A stretch of DNA of 51,381 nucleotides from Akkermansiaceae bacterium (GCA_021200315.1 JAJQGU010000020.1:1-51381); one strand, 5' to 3'; positions 26,141 through 34,714 are shown, counted from the stretch's first letter. The notes: generated by a model not told the origin, from the letters alone. Made by a program: numbers and translations.

Positions 26141-26727
26141 GTCCTTTGGGCGCGGGGAGCGGTTTTCTCCCGGTGCTCCGTCCTCCGCCGCGGGATGCGG
26201 CGCGTGCGGCGGAGACGGCAACCCAACATCATCCCGGCAACAACAAAAATGCATTCATGAAAGATTGGGGCGTCGCTCTGCTGGTGTCCACGACGAATCC
26301 TTTCGCCGACACCTACCCGGGCGGGTTTCAATTCTATCTGGCCGGTACTAGACAAGAGCCTGCGGATAAAGACAAGTTCCAAGTCAAACTCAATAATACC
26401 AGCGGCGGCACGTATGCGCTCACACAGAGCGACGTTACGAGCGGGGACACGGTGTCCTACACGCTTGCATACGCCGCTGATACGTCCGAGCTCACCGTGA
26501 CGCTGGAATTCACCGATACGGAGGGCAATACCTCTACGCAAACCACGAGCACGACGATGGCCAGCACCGCCAGCATCAGCGCGCTGAGCACCTCGGCGGC
26601 AGGGCTGGAGGGATGGACGCTCGGAGACATCACAGTAACGGCGACGAGCGCCGTGCCAGAACCGGCGACGGCCACGCTGGGGCTTCTCGCGCTGGGTGCG
26701 CTGGCTCTCCGCCGCAGACGCGCCTGA
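26141..26727 (+). pseudogene. 3' remnant of a PEP-CTERM-anchored exported protein gene
   Basis: GC-rich sequence resumes here. The frame encodes a Thr/Ser-rich beta-type segment (KLNNTSGG, SGDTVSYTLAYAAD, TLEFTDTEGN) and a C-terminal PEP-CTERM sorting signal: VPEPATA, a hydrophobic stretch LGLLALGALAL and an RRRR tail. In intact proteins an exosortase-type system processes this signal. The 5' half with signal peptide is missing; instead the frame is fused to the peptidase fragment. Without a signal peptide the chimera (open from 25630) cannot be exported and is presumably dead. Confidence 0.8.
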
Positions 26728-26832
26728 GGGCGTTCACGCGCTTCAAAGCGCGTTCCGGGCGGGGCGGTTCGCCCCGTCCGTCTGAAAAAAATGAGTGAAT
26801 GATTTTCATTATATTGGGATATATCGTTATAT

Positions 26833-26872
26833 GCTTCCCTCCGCCGCGGCCGCGGCGGAGGGAAGCTTTTTT
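26833..26872 (+). terminator. Intrinsic terminator (17-bp perfect palindrome, T6)
   Basis: A perfect GC-rich palindrome at 26833-26866 is followed by six T (26867-26872). It would end transcripts coming from the PEP-CTERM side and insulate kdsA. Two further hairpins without T runs lie upstream (26736-26753 and 26757-26779). Confidence 0.8.
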
Positions 26873-26919
26873 CCGCGCGGAGGGCTGAAACGGTGTGAAG
26901 GGTGAAGCGCGCATTGTGC

Positions 26920-26948
26920 TTGACGGGGAGAGGGGAGGATGAGAGAAT
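26920..26948 (+). promoter_or_regulatory. Predicted sigma70 promoter of the kdsA-lpt operon
   Basis: TTGACG (26920-26925), 17-nt spacer, GAGAAT (26943-26948). Predicted +1 near 26955; leader about 14 nt. Confidence 0.45.
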
Positions 26949-26968
26949 AGAGAAAACATTTGCGAAGC

Positions 26969-27787
26969 ATGTCATTTTTCATTCGAGACGTTGAGATCGG
27001 AGGCGCGAGGCCGTTTTACCTGCTGGGGCCTTGTGCGCTGGAGAGTGAGGAATTCGCGTGGGAGATGGCCCGCGGCATTGCCGGGATATGCAGGAGACTC
27101 GGGGTGCCTTTCGTGTACAAGGCGTCGTATGACAAGGCCAACCGGACGTCGTCGTCGTCGTTCCGGGGTCCCGGAGTGAAGGAGGGATGCCGCATACTGG
27201 GCGAGATCGGGAAAGGGCTGGGAGTGGCGGTGATGACGGATGTGCACACGGCGGAAGAGGCGTGCATCGCGGCCGAACATGTGGATCTTCTGCAAGTGCC
27301 GGCGTTTCTGTGCCGGCAGACGGATTTGCTCGAGGCATGTGCGCGGAGCGGGCGGCCGGTGAACATCAAGAAGGGGCAGTTTCTCGCGCCGTGGGATGCC
27401 GGACCTCTGGCCGACAAGATGAGGAGATTTGGGTGCGAACGCTTCATGCTGTGCGAGAGGGGGGTGAGCTTCGGCTACAACAATTTGGTGGCCGATATGA
27501 GGAGTCTCTATTGGATGAGGGAACTGGGAGCGCCGGTGGTCTTCGACGCCACACATTCCGTGCAGAGACCCGGGGGGCTGGGAGAGACGACGGGCGGGGA
27601 CGGGGAGCTGGCGCCGTTGCTGGCGTCGGCGGCCATGGCGGTGGGTGTGGACGGAGTCTTTATGGAGGTGCACAAGGATCCGGCGCACGCGCTTTCGGAC
27701 AGCTCTACCCAACTGCCGCTCGAGCGTCTCGAAGAGACGCTGGCGAGGCTGGAGGCCATTCATCACGCGATCGCCGCTTCGAAATGA
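26969..27787 (+). CDS. kdsA: 3-deoxy-8-phosphooctulonate (KDO-8-P) synthase
   Basis: 272-residue cytosolic enzyme condensing arabinose 5-phosphate and PEP to KDO 8-phosphate for LPS inner core. Motifs: GPCALES, KASYDKANRTS, TDVHTAEEA, LQVPAFLCRQTDLLEA, VNIKKGQFLAPWD and DATHSVQRPGG. Cys in GPCALES sits where metal-dependent KdsA enzymes carry a metal ligand and non-metal ones an Asn, so the metal-dependent class is likely. Start ATG 26969 (MSFFIRDVEIGG). The stop overlaps the next gene (ATGA), so the operon kdsA-lptC-lptA-lptB is translationally coupled. Confidence 0.95.
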   Translation: MSFFIRDVEIGGARPFYLLGPCALESEEFAWEMARGIAGICRRLGVPFVYKASYDKANRTSSSSFRGPGVKEGCRILGEIGKGLGVAVMTDVHTAEEACIAAEHVDLLQVPAFLCRQTDLLEACARSGRPVNIKKGQFLAPWDAGPLADKMRRFGCERFMLCERGVSFGYNNLVADMRSLYWMRELGAPVVFDATHSVQRPGGLGETTGGDGELAPLLASAAMAVGVDGVFMEVHKDPAHALSDSSTQLPLERLEETLARLEAIHHAIAASK

Positions 27788-28251
27788 TCCGCTGGCTCCC
27801 AGCCATGCTGCTTCTCTTGGGGGGGTATGCGCTCTCCGCGGAGGCGTCTTCCGCCGTTCCGGCGAAGCGCGGGTTCTCCGTCATGCGGTATCTCCAGCCC
27901 GGGAACGTGCTGAAGACTATTCGCACCGTGCGCTACCAAGAGCATCGTCTGGATGCGGAGATGTGGCTCCACACCCTCCGCCTGATCGACGCCTCGCACG
28001 TGCTGGCTGATGCGCTGAAGGCAGTGCTCCATAGCCCGGACGGGCGCGAGACGCGCATCTCGGCTCGGAATGCAGTGTACGACCTCGACGCCGAAATGAT
28101 ACGCAGTGAAGGGGAAGCCATGCTCGACGATTCCCAATTCACCGCGGTCGGAACCGGTTTTTCCCTCGACGTCAACACCAAACGCGGCTTCCTGATCGGC
28201 CCCGTGCGCACCACATTCTCGGTGCGCGGCGCCGCAGCGACACAACCCTGA
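27784..28251 (+). CDS. LptC-like exported protein
   Basis: 155-residue protein with a signal peptide or membrane anchor (LPAMLLLLGGYALSAEA). The mature region has the alternating pattern of the LptC/OstA beta-jellyroll: ISARNAVYDLDAEMIRSEGEAM and TAVGTGFSLDVNTKRGFLIGPV. LptC couples the LptBFG transporter to LptA in LPS transport. Sequence conservation is weak; the call rests mostly on its place between kdsA and lptA/lptB-like genes. It overlaps kdsA by 4 nt. Confidence 0.6.
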   Translation: MIRWLPAMLLLLGGYALSAEASSAVPAKRGFSVMRYLQPGNVLKTIRTVRYQEHRLDAEMWLHTLRLIDASHVLADALKAVLHSPDGRETRISARNAVYDLDAEMIRSEGEAMLDDSQFTAVGTGFSLDVNTKRGFLIGPVRTTFSVRGAAATQP

Positions 28252-28266
28252 CATCTCTTTTTCACC

Positions 28267-29130
28267 ATGAACATCGCCTCCTCCGCCTTGTTGTTCACGC
28301 TGGCCGCCGCGGCGGCCGCCGAGCCGCCGCCTGCCCACATTGTGCAGGATCTCCCGCGGGAGCCGGATGCTGATGGAGATCGCGGCCTTGCTCCGCCTCC
28401 CGCCATCGTGCGGGAAATCGACGAAGCCGAAGCCCGCGCCCGAGCAGCCGCGTTCGCCCCCCTCGATCCCTCCGGGCACGAGAGCGCGGCGCAGCAGGCA
28501 TGGGCGGCCAGCGAGGCGGAGAACGCGAAAGTCGAAACCGCCGTGCGCGGCTTCCTGATCGCCGCGCAAGTGCAGAAGAGGTCTTCCGGCAAGGCGAAGA
28601 CTCGAAAGGCCGCCGACGCGCCGGCCATCGAGGGGGAGACGGAGATCACTTGTGCAGACGGGCTCTATTTCGACATGGAAGAAGGCGTCCTGGTGTTCAT
28701 CCGCGAGGTGCGCCTGCGCAACCCCACCATGAGCCTTGACTGCGACAACCAACTCAAAGTCTTTCTCGAAAAGAGAGACTTCGAGGAACGGAAGAAGGGA
28801 GAAAAGGCCGCGTCTTCGCTTGACAATGTGAACGTCGACTTTTCAGACGCCCGCCTGATCACAGCCGACGGCAATGTGATCCTTCGCCGGCTCGATGCAC
28901 AGGGACGCTGGATGGAGGCCCGCGGCGAGAAAATGTCTTACGACGTAAAGACGAAAGAGACAATTCTCACCGGCGGCAGGCTCTTTCTTTCCTACGGCGA
29001 CAGCAGCAGCACGTTCGAGGGCCCCGGCGCCTTCATCCGCATTTACGCCAATGGAAGCGCCTATGTGAAAGGTGCGAAGAACAAGATTCACCTTCAGGAT
29101 CTCGATTCCTTCAAGAGCATCGAAAAATGA
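28267..29130 (+). CDS. LptA/OstA-like periplasmic protein
   Basis: 287-residue protein with a short Ala-rich signal peptide (ALLFTLAAAAAAEP). A disordered, Ala/Glu/Pro-rich region covers about residues 20-110. From about 115 an OstA-type beta-jellyroll follows: ITCADGLYFDMEEGVLVFIREVRLRN, then DARLITADGNVILRRL and GEKMSYDVKTKETILTGG. LptA-type proteins form the periplasmic bridge for LPS. The long N-terminal extension is unusual. The stop overlaps lptB by 4 nt (ATGA). Confidence 0.7.
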   Translation: MNIASSALLFTLAAAAAAEPPPAHIVQDLPREPDADGDRGLAPPPAIVREIDEAEARARAAAFAPLDPSGHESAAQQAWAASEAENAKVETAVRGFLIAAQVQKRSSGKAKTRKAADAPAIEGETEITCADGLYFDMEEGVLVFIREVRLRNPTMSLDCDNQLKVFLEKRDFEERKKGEKAASSLDNVNVDFSDARLITADGNVILRRLDAQGRWMEARGEKMSYDVKTKETILTGGRLFLSYGDSSSTFEGPGAFIRIYANGSAYVKGAKNKIHLQDLDSFKSIEK

Positions 29131-29876
29131 CGCCGCCCGACCAGCCCCCCCCTCTGCTCGAAGCCCGGGATCTGTGCAAATCCTATCGTCATCGCCAGGT
29201 GGTTCGCCACGTGTCGCTCACCGTTCGTCACGGGGAGATTGTCGGCCTGCTCGGCCCCAACGGCGCGGGCAAGACGACTTCGTTCTACATGGTGGCGGGG
29301 CTCGTGCAGCCCGATGAGGGCAGCGTCTTTTTCGGCGGCCGCGAAATTTCGCGTCTGCCCATGCATGAGCGCGCCAGGCTCGGCATGGGGTACCTGCCTC
29401 AGGAGGAGTCGATTTTCCGCAAACTCAGCGTCGAGGACAACCTGCTTGCCATTCTGGAGACGCGCCGGGAATTCTCCCGTGCCGATCGCCGGCGCCGGGC
29501 CGAGGAGCTGATGGAGCGTTTCGGCATCATGAAAATCCGCCGTTCGCAGGCCATCCAGCTTTCCGGAGGCGAAAAACGCCGCCTCACGATCGCCCGCGCT
29601 CTGGCCTCCAATCCCCGGCTCATCATGCTGGACGAGCCCTTCAGCGGGGTGGATCCCATCGCCGTACAGGACATCCAGCGCATTGTGACCGAACTGCGCG
29701 AGACGGACGGGCTCTCCATCCTGATCACCGATCACAACGTGCGCGAGACCCTCGGCATCGTCGACCGCGCCTACATTCTTTTCGAGGGGCGCGTGATCAA
29801 ACACGGCACGGCGGATGAGATTGCGCATGACAAGCACACGCGCACCATCTACCTGGGCGAACATTTCCGCATGTAG
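29127..29876 (+). CDS. lptB: LPS export ABC transporter ATP-binding protein
   Basis: 249-residue cytoplasmic ATPase driving LPS extraction by LptFG. Walker A GPNGAGKTT lies near residue 43, the Q-loop in GYLPQEESIFRKL, signature LSGGEKRR, Walker B LIMLDEPFSGVDP and the H-loop ITDHNV. The sequence RKLSVEDNLLAILE and the C-terminal GTADEIA region are characteristic of LptB. No lptF/lptG permease genes are in the window; they must be elsewhere. Confidence 0.95.
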   Translation: MTPPDQPPPLLEARDLCKSYRHRQVVRHVSLTVRHGEIVGLLGPNGAGKTTSFYMVAGLVQPDEGSVFFGGREISRLPMHERARLGMGYLPQEESIFRKLSVEDNLLAILETRREFSRADRRRRAEELMERFGIMKIRRSQAIQLSGGEKRRLTIARALASNPRLIMLDEPFSGVDPIAVQDIQRIVTELRETDGLSILITDHNVRETLGIVDRAYILFEGRVIKHGTADEIAHDKHTRTIYLGEHFRM

Positions 29877-29910
29877 CGCGGCCGCCTGAGAAGGAAGGGG
29901 CGCCGTGCGT

Positions 29911-30774
29911 TCATCGCGCGGACAGGAAATATCTCGACTGCCTTTCGGTGACGGGCATGCCGAGCCGTTCCATCACGGCGAGCATATCCTCCCAGACAGC
30001 CCGTTTGGCGGAAAGAGTTTCGTTGCGCAGAAGGTAGCTGGGGTGGTACGTGACGCGGGCCGGCACGCCTTGCACCTCGTGGAAGCGGCCTCTCAGGGAA
30101 GAGACGGAGCCCGCGCTGCCGAGAAGCCCCTTGGCGGCCGTGCCGCCAAGGCATATGATGCATCGGGGCTGAATGGCGCGGATCTCCGCCAGGATCAGAG
30201 GGAGGCAGGCTGCGATCTCCTCGTCGGAAGGCGCGCGGTTCGCTGTTCCCTGGTTTCCCCCGGCGATGGCGGGGCGGAATTTGCAAATGTTGGAAATGTA
30301 GAGTTCTTCCCGTTTCAGCCCCATGGCGGCAATGATCTGGTCGAGCTTTTGCCCGGCGCGCCCCACGAAGGGTTCGCGCAGGCGTTCTTCGTCGAAGCCA
30401 GGCGCCTCCCCCACGAGCATCAGCTGCGCATGCGGATTTCCCGTGGCGAAGACCATCGTATCGCGCAGGGTGCCGAGCCGCCGGGCCGGCGGCCAATGTT
30501 CAGCCCGGCGCAGCAGGAAGGCCAGCTTCTCTTCGACCGTCTCGGGCGCGCGGGACGCCGTTTCCGGAGCGATGTCCCGCGGGGAATGGCACGCGGCGAG
30601 AAGCGACACGGGCGCGGGCGGGGAGGAGGCCGGCGGGGGAGCCGCCTTTTGCGGGGATCGGAGCCACTTCCGCAGAATGGCGCGGGCGGAGTCGTCCACA
30701 GACAGCCTCTCCTCCCCGCGGTCCCGGAGGTTTTCCAGCCCCTCGCAGACGAGCTCGATGAGGGTCGGCGTCAT
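29911..30774 (-). CDS. Uracil-DNA glycosylase, family 4/5-type
   Basis: 287-residue base-excision repair enzyme. The catalytic core has VGEAPGFDEERLREPFVGRAGQKLD (motif A) and YHPSYLLRN (motif B His). The N-terminal extension (about 1-100) is Pro/Ala-rich and of low complexity. Family 4 enzymes carry a [4Fe-4S] cluster on four Cys including a CxxC before motif A; here the corresponding segment (RRAEHWPPARRLGTLRD) has no Cys, so the cluster is probably absent. It lies 15 nt after gltA on the same strand, likely one transcript with dnaG-gltA. Confidence 0.85.
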   Translation of the reverse strand: MTPTLIELVCEGLENLRDRGEERLSVDDSARAILRKWLRSPQKAAPPPASSPPAPVSLLAACHSPRDIAPETASRAPETVEEKLAFLLRRAEHWPPARRLGTLRDTMVFATGNPHAQLMLVGEAPGFDEERLREPFVGRAGQKLDQIIAAMGLKREELYISNICKFRPAIAGGNQGTANRAPSDEEIAACLPLILAEIRAIQPRCIICLGGTAAKGLLGSAGSVSSLRGRFHEVQGVPARVTYHPSYLLRNETLSAKRAVWEDMLAVMERLGMPVTERQSRYFLSAR

Positions 30775-30789
30775 GCAGGTCAGAGCGGG

Positions 30790-31932
30790 TTATCTCATGT
30801 CGATCATGGGGACGAACATGGGCTCTGAGGGCCCCGTGTATTTTGTCAGAGGCCGGTACAGGGTGTTGTCTTCGAGCTGTTCGAGAATTTGCGCCACCCA
30901 TCCGGAGCTGCGGGCGATGGCGAACACGGCGGTGAAGAGCTTGGTGGGGATGCCGAGGCTGTAGTAGACCGAGGCGGAGTAGAAATCCACATTAGCGTTG
31001 AGTTTCTTGCGCTCCCGCACAATTTTGGCGATCTTGTCGGACATGCGGATCCATTTCGGCTCGCCGATGTGCTGGCAGTTGCGGATGGCGATGCGGCGCA
31101 GGTGCGGCGCCCGGGGGTCGAGAGTGCGGTAGACGCGGTGCCCCATGCCCATGATGCGCTCTTTGCGCTCCAGCTTGGCGGAGATGTACGCCTCGACGTT
31201 CTCTTCATCGCCGATGTCCTTGAGCATCTCGATCACGGCTTCGTTTGCTCCGCCGTGCAGGGGGCCTTTCAGAGTGCCGATGGCCGAGGTGATCGCCGAA
31301 TACATGTCCGTCAGGGTGGAGATGGTGACGCGGGCGGCGAAAGTCGAAGCGTTCATGCCGTGATCCGCATGCAGCATATAGGCCGTATCGAGAATCTTCG
31401 CCTCGTTAGGGTCAGGTTCCACTCCCTTGAGGAGCCAGAGGAAGTGCGATGCTTCGTCGAGCCCGGTGCGGATGGGCGGGAGGTCAAGCCCTTGGCAGAT
31501 GCGGTAATAATACGCCACCATCACCGGAATCTTGGCGATGAGAGTCAGCCCGATCTCCTTCATCTGCGATGCATCCTTCGTGCGGTCGTCATACATGCCC
31601 AGCATCGAGACCGCCGTGCGCAGGGCGGACATGGGGCGGGCGGACTTCGTGGCCGTCTTGAAGAAATCCAGAATCGGCGTGGGCAGCTCGCGGTCGTTGC
31701 GGAGGCGCTGCTGAAGGCCGGCCAGTTCGTCGCGCTTCGGCAGCCGCTTGTTGAGCAGAAGGTAGATGATCTCTTCATAGGTGCAGAGATCCACCAGATC
31801 CTCGATTTCGTAGCCGACGTAGAGCAGGCGGCCTTCCTCGCCACGAACGTCGCTCAATGCGGATTCATTGGCAATGACTCCCTTGAGGCCTTTCGTGAAT
31901 ATCGGTTTGGTCGGTTCTTCGTCGTTCATCAT
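30790..31932 (-). CDS. gltA: Citrate synthase
   Basis: 380-residue enzyme condensing oxaloacetate and acetyl-CoA at the entry of the TCA cycle. Active-site residues: His in LKGPLHGGANEAV, His in GMGHRVYRTLDPR, and Asp in VDFYSASVYYSLGIP. The small-subunit region is the short (type I-like) kind without the zinc domain of E. coli GltA. Two adjacent ATGs (31932, 31929) are possible starts; the ORF open from 31992 is longer but reaches back to the dnaG stop. The gene has its own promoter between dnaG and its start. Confidence 0.95.
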   Translation of the reverse strand: MMNDEEPTKPIFTKGLKGVIANESALSDVRGEEGRLLYVGYEIEDLVDLCTYEEIIYLLLNKRLPKRDELAGLQQRLRNDRELPTPILDFFKTATKSARPMSALRTAVSMLGMYDDRTKDASQMKEIGLTLIAKIPVMVAYYYRICQGLDLPPIRTGLDEASHFLWLLKGVEPDPNEAKILDTAYMLHADHGMNASTFAARVTISTLTDMYSAITSAIGTLKGPLHGGANEAVIEMLKDIGDEENVEAYISAKLERKERIMGMGHRVYRTLDPRAPHLRRIAIRNCQHIGEPKWIRMSDKIAKIVRERKKLNANVDFYSASVYYSLGIPTKLFTAVFAIARSSGWVAQILEQLEDNTLYRPLTKYTGPSEPMFVPMIDMR

Positions 31933-31957
31933 GTTTTCCAGAATAAGGATGCAATGC

Positions 31958-31986
31958 AGGATATACCGAAGCGGGGCGCCTGTCAA
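31958..31986 (-). promoter_or_regulatory. Predicted internal promoter of gltA
   Basis: Minus strand TTGACA (31986-31981), 17-nt spacer, TATCCT (31963-31958); predicted +1 near 31951. It allows gltA-udg expression apart from dnaG. Confidence 0.55.
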
Positions 31987-31992
31987 TTCCAT

Positions 31993-33834
31993 TCATACGG
32001 CGCCGATGAGCATGCGTCTTATCTCCATGCTCCGCCGCATGAGCTTCAGCCGCTCGGCGTCGGGCAGAGAGGGCTCCGCCAGGCGCGCCATGAGAACATC
32101 CTGCTTCTGCCGGAGCGTGGCGCGCGCGATCTTGCCGCACGCCTCCTGGACGTAATATTCGGGACGATCCAGCGGATAGAGTGCGGGCTCGATTTCGCGG
32201 AGCCCCGCCGCCTGCTCGGGGGGGAGCGACGCGAGAAAGAGGCGCCAGGCTTCGGCGTCGCCCGGCGCGGGGGGGGCTTCCAGCAGCCGCTGGAGCACGA
32301 CGCCCCCCGACAGTTCGTGGATAGGATCCTGCAGCTCCTCGACGCGGTCGATGATGAGCTGTTGGCATTCAGGGTTGCATGTGAACAGGCGGCAAAGAGC
32401 CAGCACGGCCCGGTGCACGACGACGGGCGGCGCATCAGCGGGCGGCGCGTCGTCCTCGTCCTCTTCGTTCTTCCCGTGCGCATCCGGGACGGCCGTCTCC
32501 CGGCGGGAGTCCCTTTCCCTCTTTTTCCGGAGCACGGCCTGCGCGGCGGCCTCGCGCATTTCGTCGAGCCCCTTGTTCAGGCGGCTGGCGAGATCGGCCA
32601 CAGCGACGTCGCGCTGGTTGGGATCCTTCATTTCGGCAGCCAGATCGATCAGAAGAGGAATCATGGCGGCGCGCGCGCTCACGTCGTCCCCGGCCTGTGC
32701 GCGTTCCTGATCGGCACGCACTTCGAGATAGGGGCGTGCCGCGGCCACGAGGGTGCGCAGCGCGTCGGCTCCCTGCGTCCGGATGAGGGAATCGGGATCC
32801 TCTCCGCCAGTCAGCCGGGTCTGGAACACCTCCATCCCCACGGCGGCCAGCCGGCGATACGCCTTCTCGCCGGCCCTCATTCCCGCGCCGTCGCCGTCAA
32901 AGCACAACACGACGCGCGCGGCGTATTTGCGCAGCAGAAGCGCGTGTTCATCCGTGAAGGAGGTGCCCAAGGCCGCCACGGCGTTGCGCAGCCCGGCCTT
33001 CTCGTGGCAGGCGACGACATCGAGCTGTCCTTCGCAGAGAAGGGCGGTGTAGTCTGCCTCGGCGATCGCCCGCGTGGCCTTGTGGAGGCCGAAGAGGAGC
33101 CCGCCCTTGCGGAAGGCCGGAGTTTCGGCGGTGTTGACGTATTTGCGGGGATCCCGGCCGGCATGGAGAATGCGCCCGGAAAACCCCACCACTTCGCCGC
33201 GCAGATTGTGGATGGGAAACATCAGCCGATCGCGGAACACGGCGTAATCCTCCCCGTGCGAAGCCGCGGCAAGGAGAAACGCCTCGCGCAGGGACGGCGC
33301 GGAAATGTTCCGCCGCTCCGCCTCCCGCAGGAAAAGCGCGGAATCCGCCGGAGCCCAGCCCATCTGCCAATTCTTGACGGTCTCAAGGCCGAAGCCGCGT
33401 GATTTCAGATACTCCCGCACATGATCCGCGCGAGGCGAGGTTCGCAGCAGGCGGTGATACCAGTCCGCCGCCCAGCGGTTCGTCTCAATGATCCGGGCAC
33501 GGTGTTTCCGGAGCTTCCGAACCTCGGCGCTTTCCTGTTCCTCCGCCACGGTTACCCCGGAGAAATCGGCCAATTTGCGCAAAGCCGAGGGGTAGTCGAG
33601 ATTCTCGAACATCATGACGAATTTGACGGCGTCGCCGCCCACTCCGCAGCCGAAGCATTTGAACGTCTGCCGAGAGGGATTCACGGAGAAGGAGGGCGTC
33701 TTCTCCGGATGAAAGGGACAGCACGCCTTCCATGCCGAGCCAGCGCGGCGCAGAGGCACATAGCGGTTGATCACCTCCACAATGTCGGAGGCGGCCTTGA
33801 TCCTGTGCACACATTCTTCCGTGATCCTTCCCAT
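31993..33834 (-). CDS. dnaG: DNA primase
   Basis: 613-residue primase that makes RNA primers for replication. The N-terminal CHC2 zinc domain has Cys39, His42, Cys60 and Cys63 (CPFHPEKTPSFS and CFGCG). The TOPRIM catalytic core has the Glu in CEGQLDVV and the acidic pair in CFDGDGAG. The C-terminal helicase-binding part (about 440-613) is divergent, with an Asp/Glu-rich linker (KNEEDEDDAPPADAPP) near residue 455. Usual length for the family. Promoter and ATG are separated by only about 12 nt. Confidence 0.96.
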   Translation of the reverse strand: MGRITEECVHRIKAASDIVEVINRYVPLRRAGSAWKACCPFHPEKTPSFSVNPSRQTFKCFGCGVGGDAVKFVMMFENLDYPSALRKLADFSGVTVAEEQESAEVRKLRKHRARIIETNRWAADWYHRLLRTSPRADHVREYLKSRGFGLETVKNWQMGWAPADSALFLREAERRNISAPSLREAFLLAAASHGEDYAVFRDRLMFPIHNLRGEVVGFSGRILHAGRDPRKYVNTAETPAFRKGGLLFGLHKATRAIAEADYTALLCEGQLDVVACHEKAGLRNAVAALGTSFTDEHALLLRKYAARVVLCFDGDGAGMRAGEKAYRRLAAVGMEVFQTRLTGGEDPDSLIRTQGADALRTLVAAARPYLEVRADQERAQAGDDVSARAAMIPLLIDLAAEMKDPNQRDVAVADLASRLNKGLDEMREAAAQAVLRKKRERDSRRETAVPDAHGKNEEDEDDAPPADAPPVVVHRAVLALCRLFTCNPECQQLIIDRVEELQDPIHELSGGVVLQRLLEAPPAPGDAEAWRLFLASLPPEQAAGLREIEPALYPLDRPEYYVQEACGKIARATLRQKQDVLMARLAEPSLPDAERLKLMRRSMEIRRMLIGAV

Positions 33835-33846
33835 ATCCGCGGAAAG

Positions 33847-33875
33847 AGTTTATGATTGTCCGCCCGAGGCATCAA
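33847..33875 (-). promoter_or_regulatory. Predicted sigma70 promoter of dnaG
   Basis: Minus strand TTGATG (33875-33870), 17-nt spacer, TAAACT (33852-33847). Predicted +1 near 33840; leader about 6 nt. Confidence 0.55.
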
Positions 33876-33876
33876 G

Positions 33877-33912
33877 AAAAAACGGCCGCACCGCCGGAAA
33901 GGCGTGCGGCCG
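33877..33912 (-). terminator. Intrinsic terminator after the 33945 lipoprotein gene
   Basis: Read on the minus strand: CGGCCGCA-CGCC pairs with GGCGG-TGCGGCCG (one bulge), followed by six T (33882-33877). It sits directly upstream of the dnaG promoter. Confidence 0.85.
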
Positions 33913-33944
33913 CATGGCAGGGGAGGCTCTTTCGGAATGAAGCG

Positions 33945-34664
33945 TTAAAAATCGGTGTCGTCCTCGGATTCCGAGGAGAGATCGTCCTCCGAACCGGCGT
34001 TGTCCGAAGAATCCTCCTCGGAAGACGAATCCGCATCGCTGGAGGCAGCGGCCGCGGCCTTGGCCTTCTCCACGGCGGCCAGACGCTCCGCCCCGGCCGC
34101 GGGACGCGGCTTGGAGATCGTGCGCAGCCCCTTGGCCGTGCGGTAGCTCACGCGAAAGGCGTCGCAGGGCTCCAGAGAACTCATGATAGCCTCATTGAGA
34201 GCCGCCTTGTTTTCCGTGTTGCAGACGTAAAGCTTGTAATTGCCCACCGTGGGGAGCACGCGCGGATCCTTGCCCTTGGGCGCCATGACGCCGGTGAGAT
34301 TGCCCCGGCCGTCCGTGCAGAGAGCCCAGCACGACGTCACTGTGCGTCCCCGTCTCGTCGTCCGGGTGAGCTCCACATAATACTGCGGGCGGGCATAGGA
34401 GAAATCGCGCAGTTCGGATTCCTCCAGCCACTGAATCAAGGCACGCTGGGCGCGTTCCGGCAGGGCGCCGCAGGCCGAGAATTGGCGTGCGCTGGGCAGA
34501 AGCTGGTCATTGAAGCTGTATACCTGATTGTATTCGGCGTCTTCCAGCGCGGCAGCCATCGTCTTCGGCGCACTCGGCGAAGAGCAGGAATTCAGGGAAA
34601 GCAGGGCGGCGGCAAGACCACAGGCCATTGCGAAGGTTTTTCGGAAAGAGAAAAGAATCTTCAT
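33945..34664 (-). CDS. Predicted lipoprotein of unknown function with acidic tail
   Basis: 239-residue protein with a lipoprotein signal (FAMACGLAAALLSLNSC, Cys at about residue 27). The central part (about 35-190) contains LPERAQRALIQWLEESELRDF and YKLYVCNTENKAALNEAI; I recognise no family. The C-terminus from about residue 195 is Ala-rich and then, from about 208, a run of Ser, Asp and Glu (SSDADSSSEEDSSDNAG...), a low-complexity acidic tail that may bind cations or act as a flexible extension. Single-gene unit with its own promoter and terminator. Confidence 0.7.
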   Translation of the reverse strand: MKILFSFRKTFAMACGLAAALLSLNSCSSPSAPKTMAAALEDAEYNQVYSFNDQLLPSARQFSACGALPERAQRALIQWLEESELRDFSYARPQYYVELTRTTRRGRTVTSCWALCTDGRGNLTGVMAPKGKDPRVLPTVGNYKLYVCNTENKAALNEAIMSSLEPCDAFRVSYRTAKGLRTISKPRPAAGAERLAAVEKAKAAAAASSDADSSSEEDSSDNAGSEDDLSSESEDDTDF

Positions 34665-34684
34665 GGACGTATTCGGTATTGCCT

Positions 34685-34714
34685 ATACTAAATCGTTACC
34701 CCATCGCAGCTCAA
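34685..34714 (-). promoter_or_regulatory. Predicted promoter of the lipoprotein gene
   Basis: Minus strand TTGAGC (34714-34709), 18-nt spacer, TAGTAT (34690-34685). Leader about 14 nt. Confidence 0.4.

Noticed and set aside
30889..33402. Long open frame (837 codons) on the plus strand
   Set aside because: It lies fully antisense to gltA and dnaG, which have clear motifs; such shadows are expected in GC-rich genes. Its composition is low-complexity (His/Gly/Val/Arg) and unlike a real protein.
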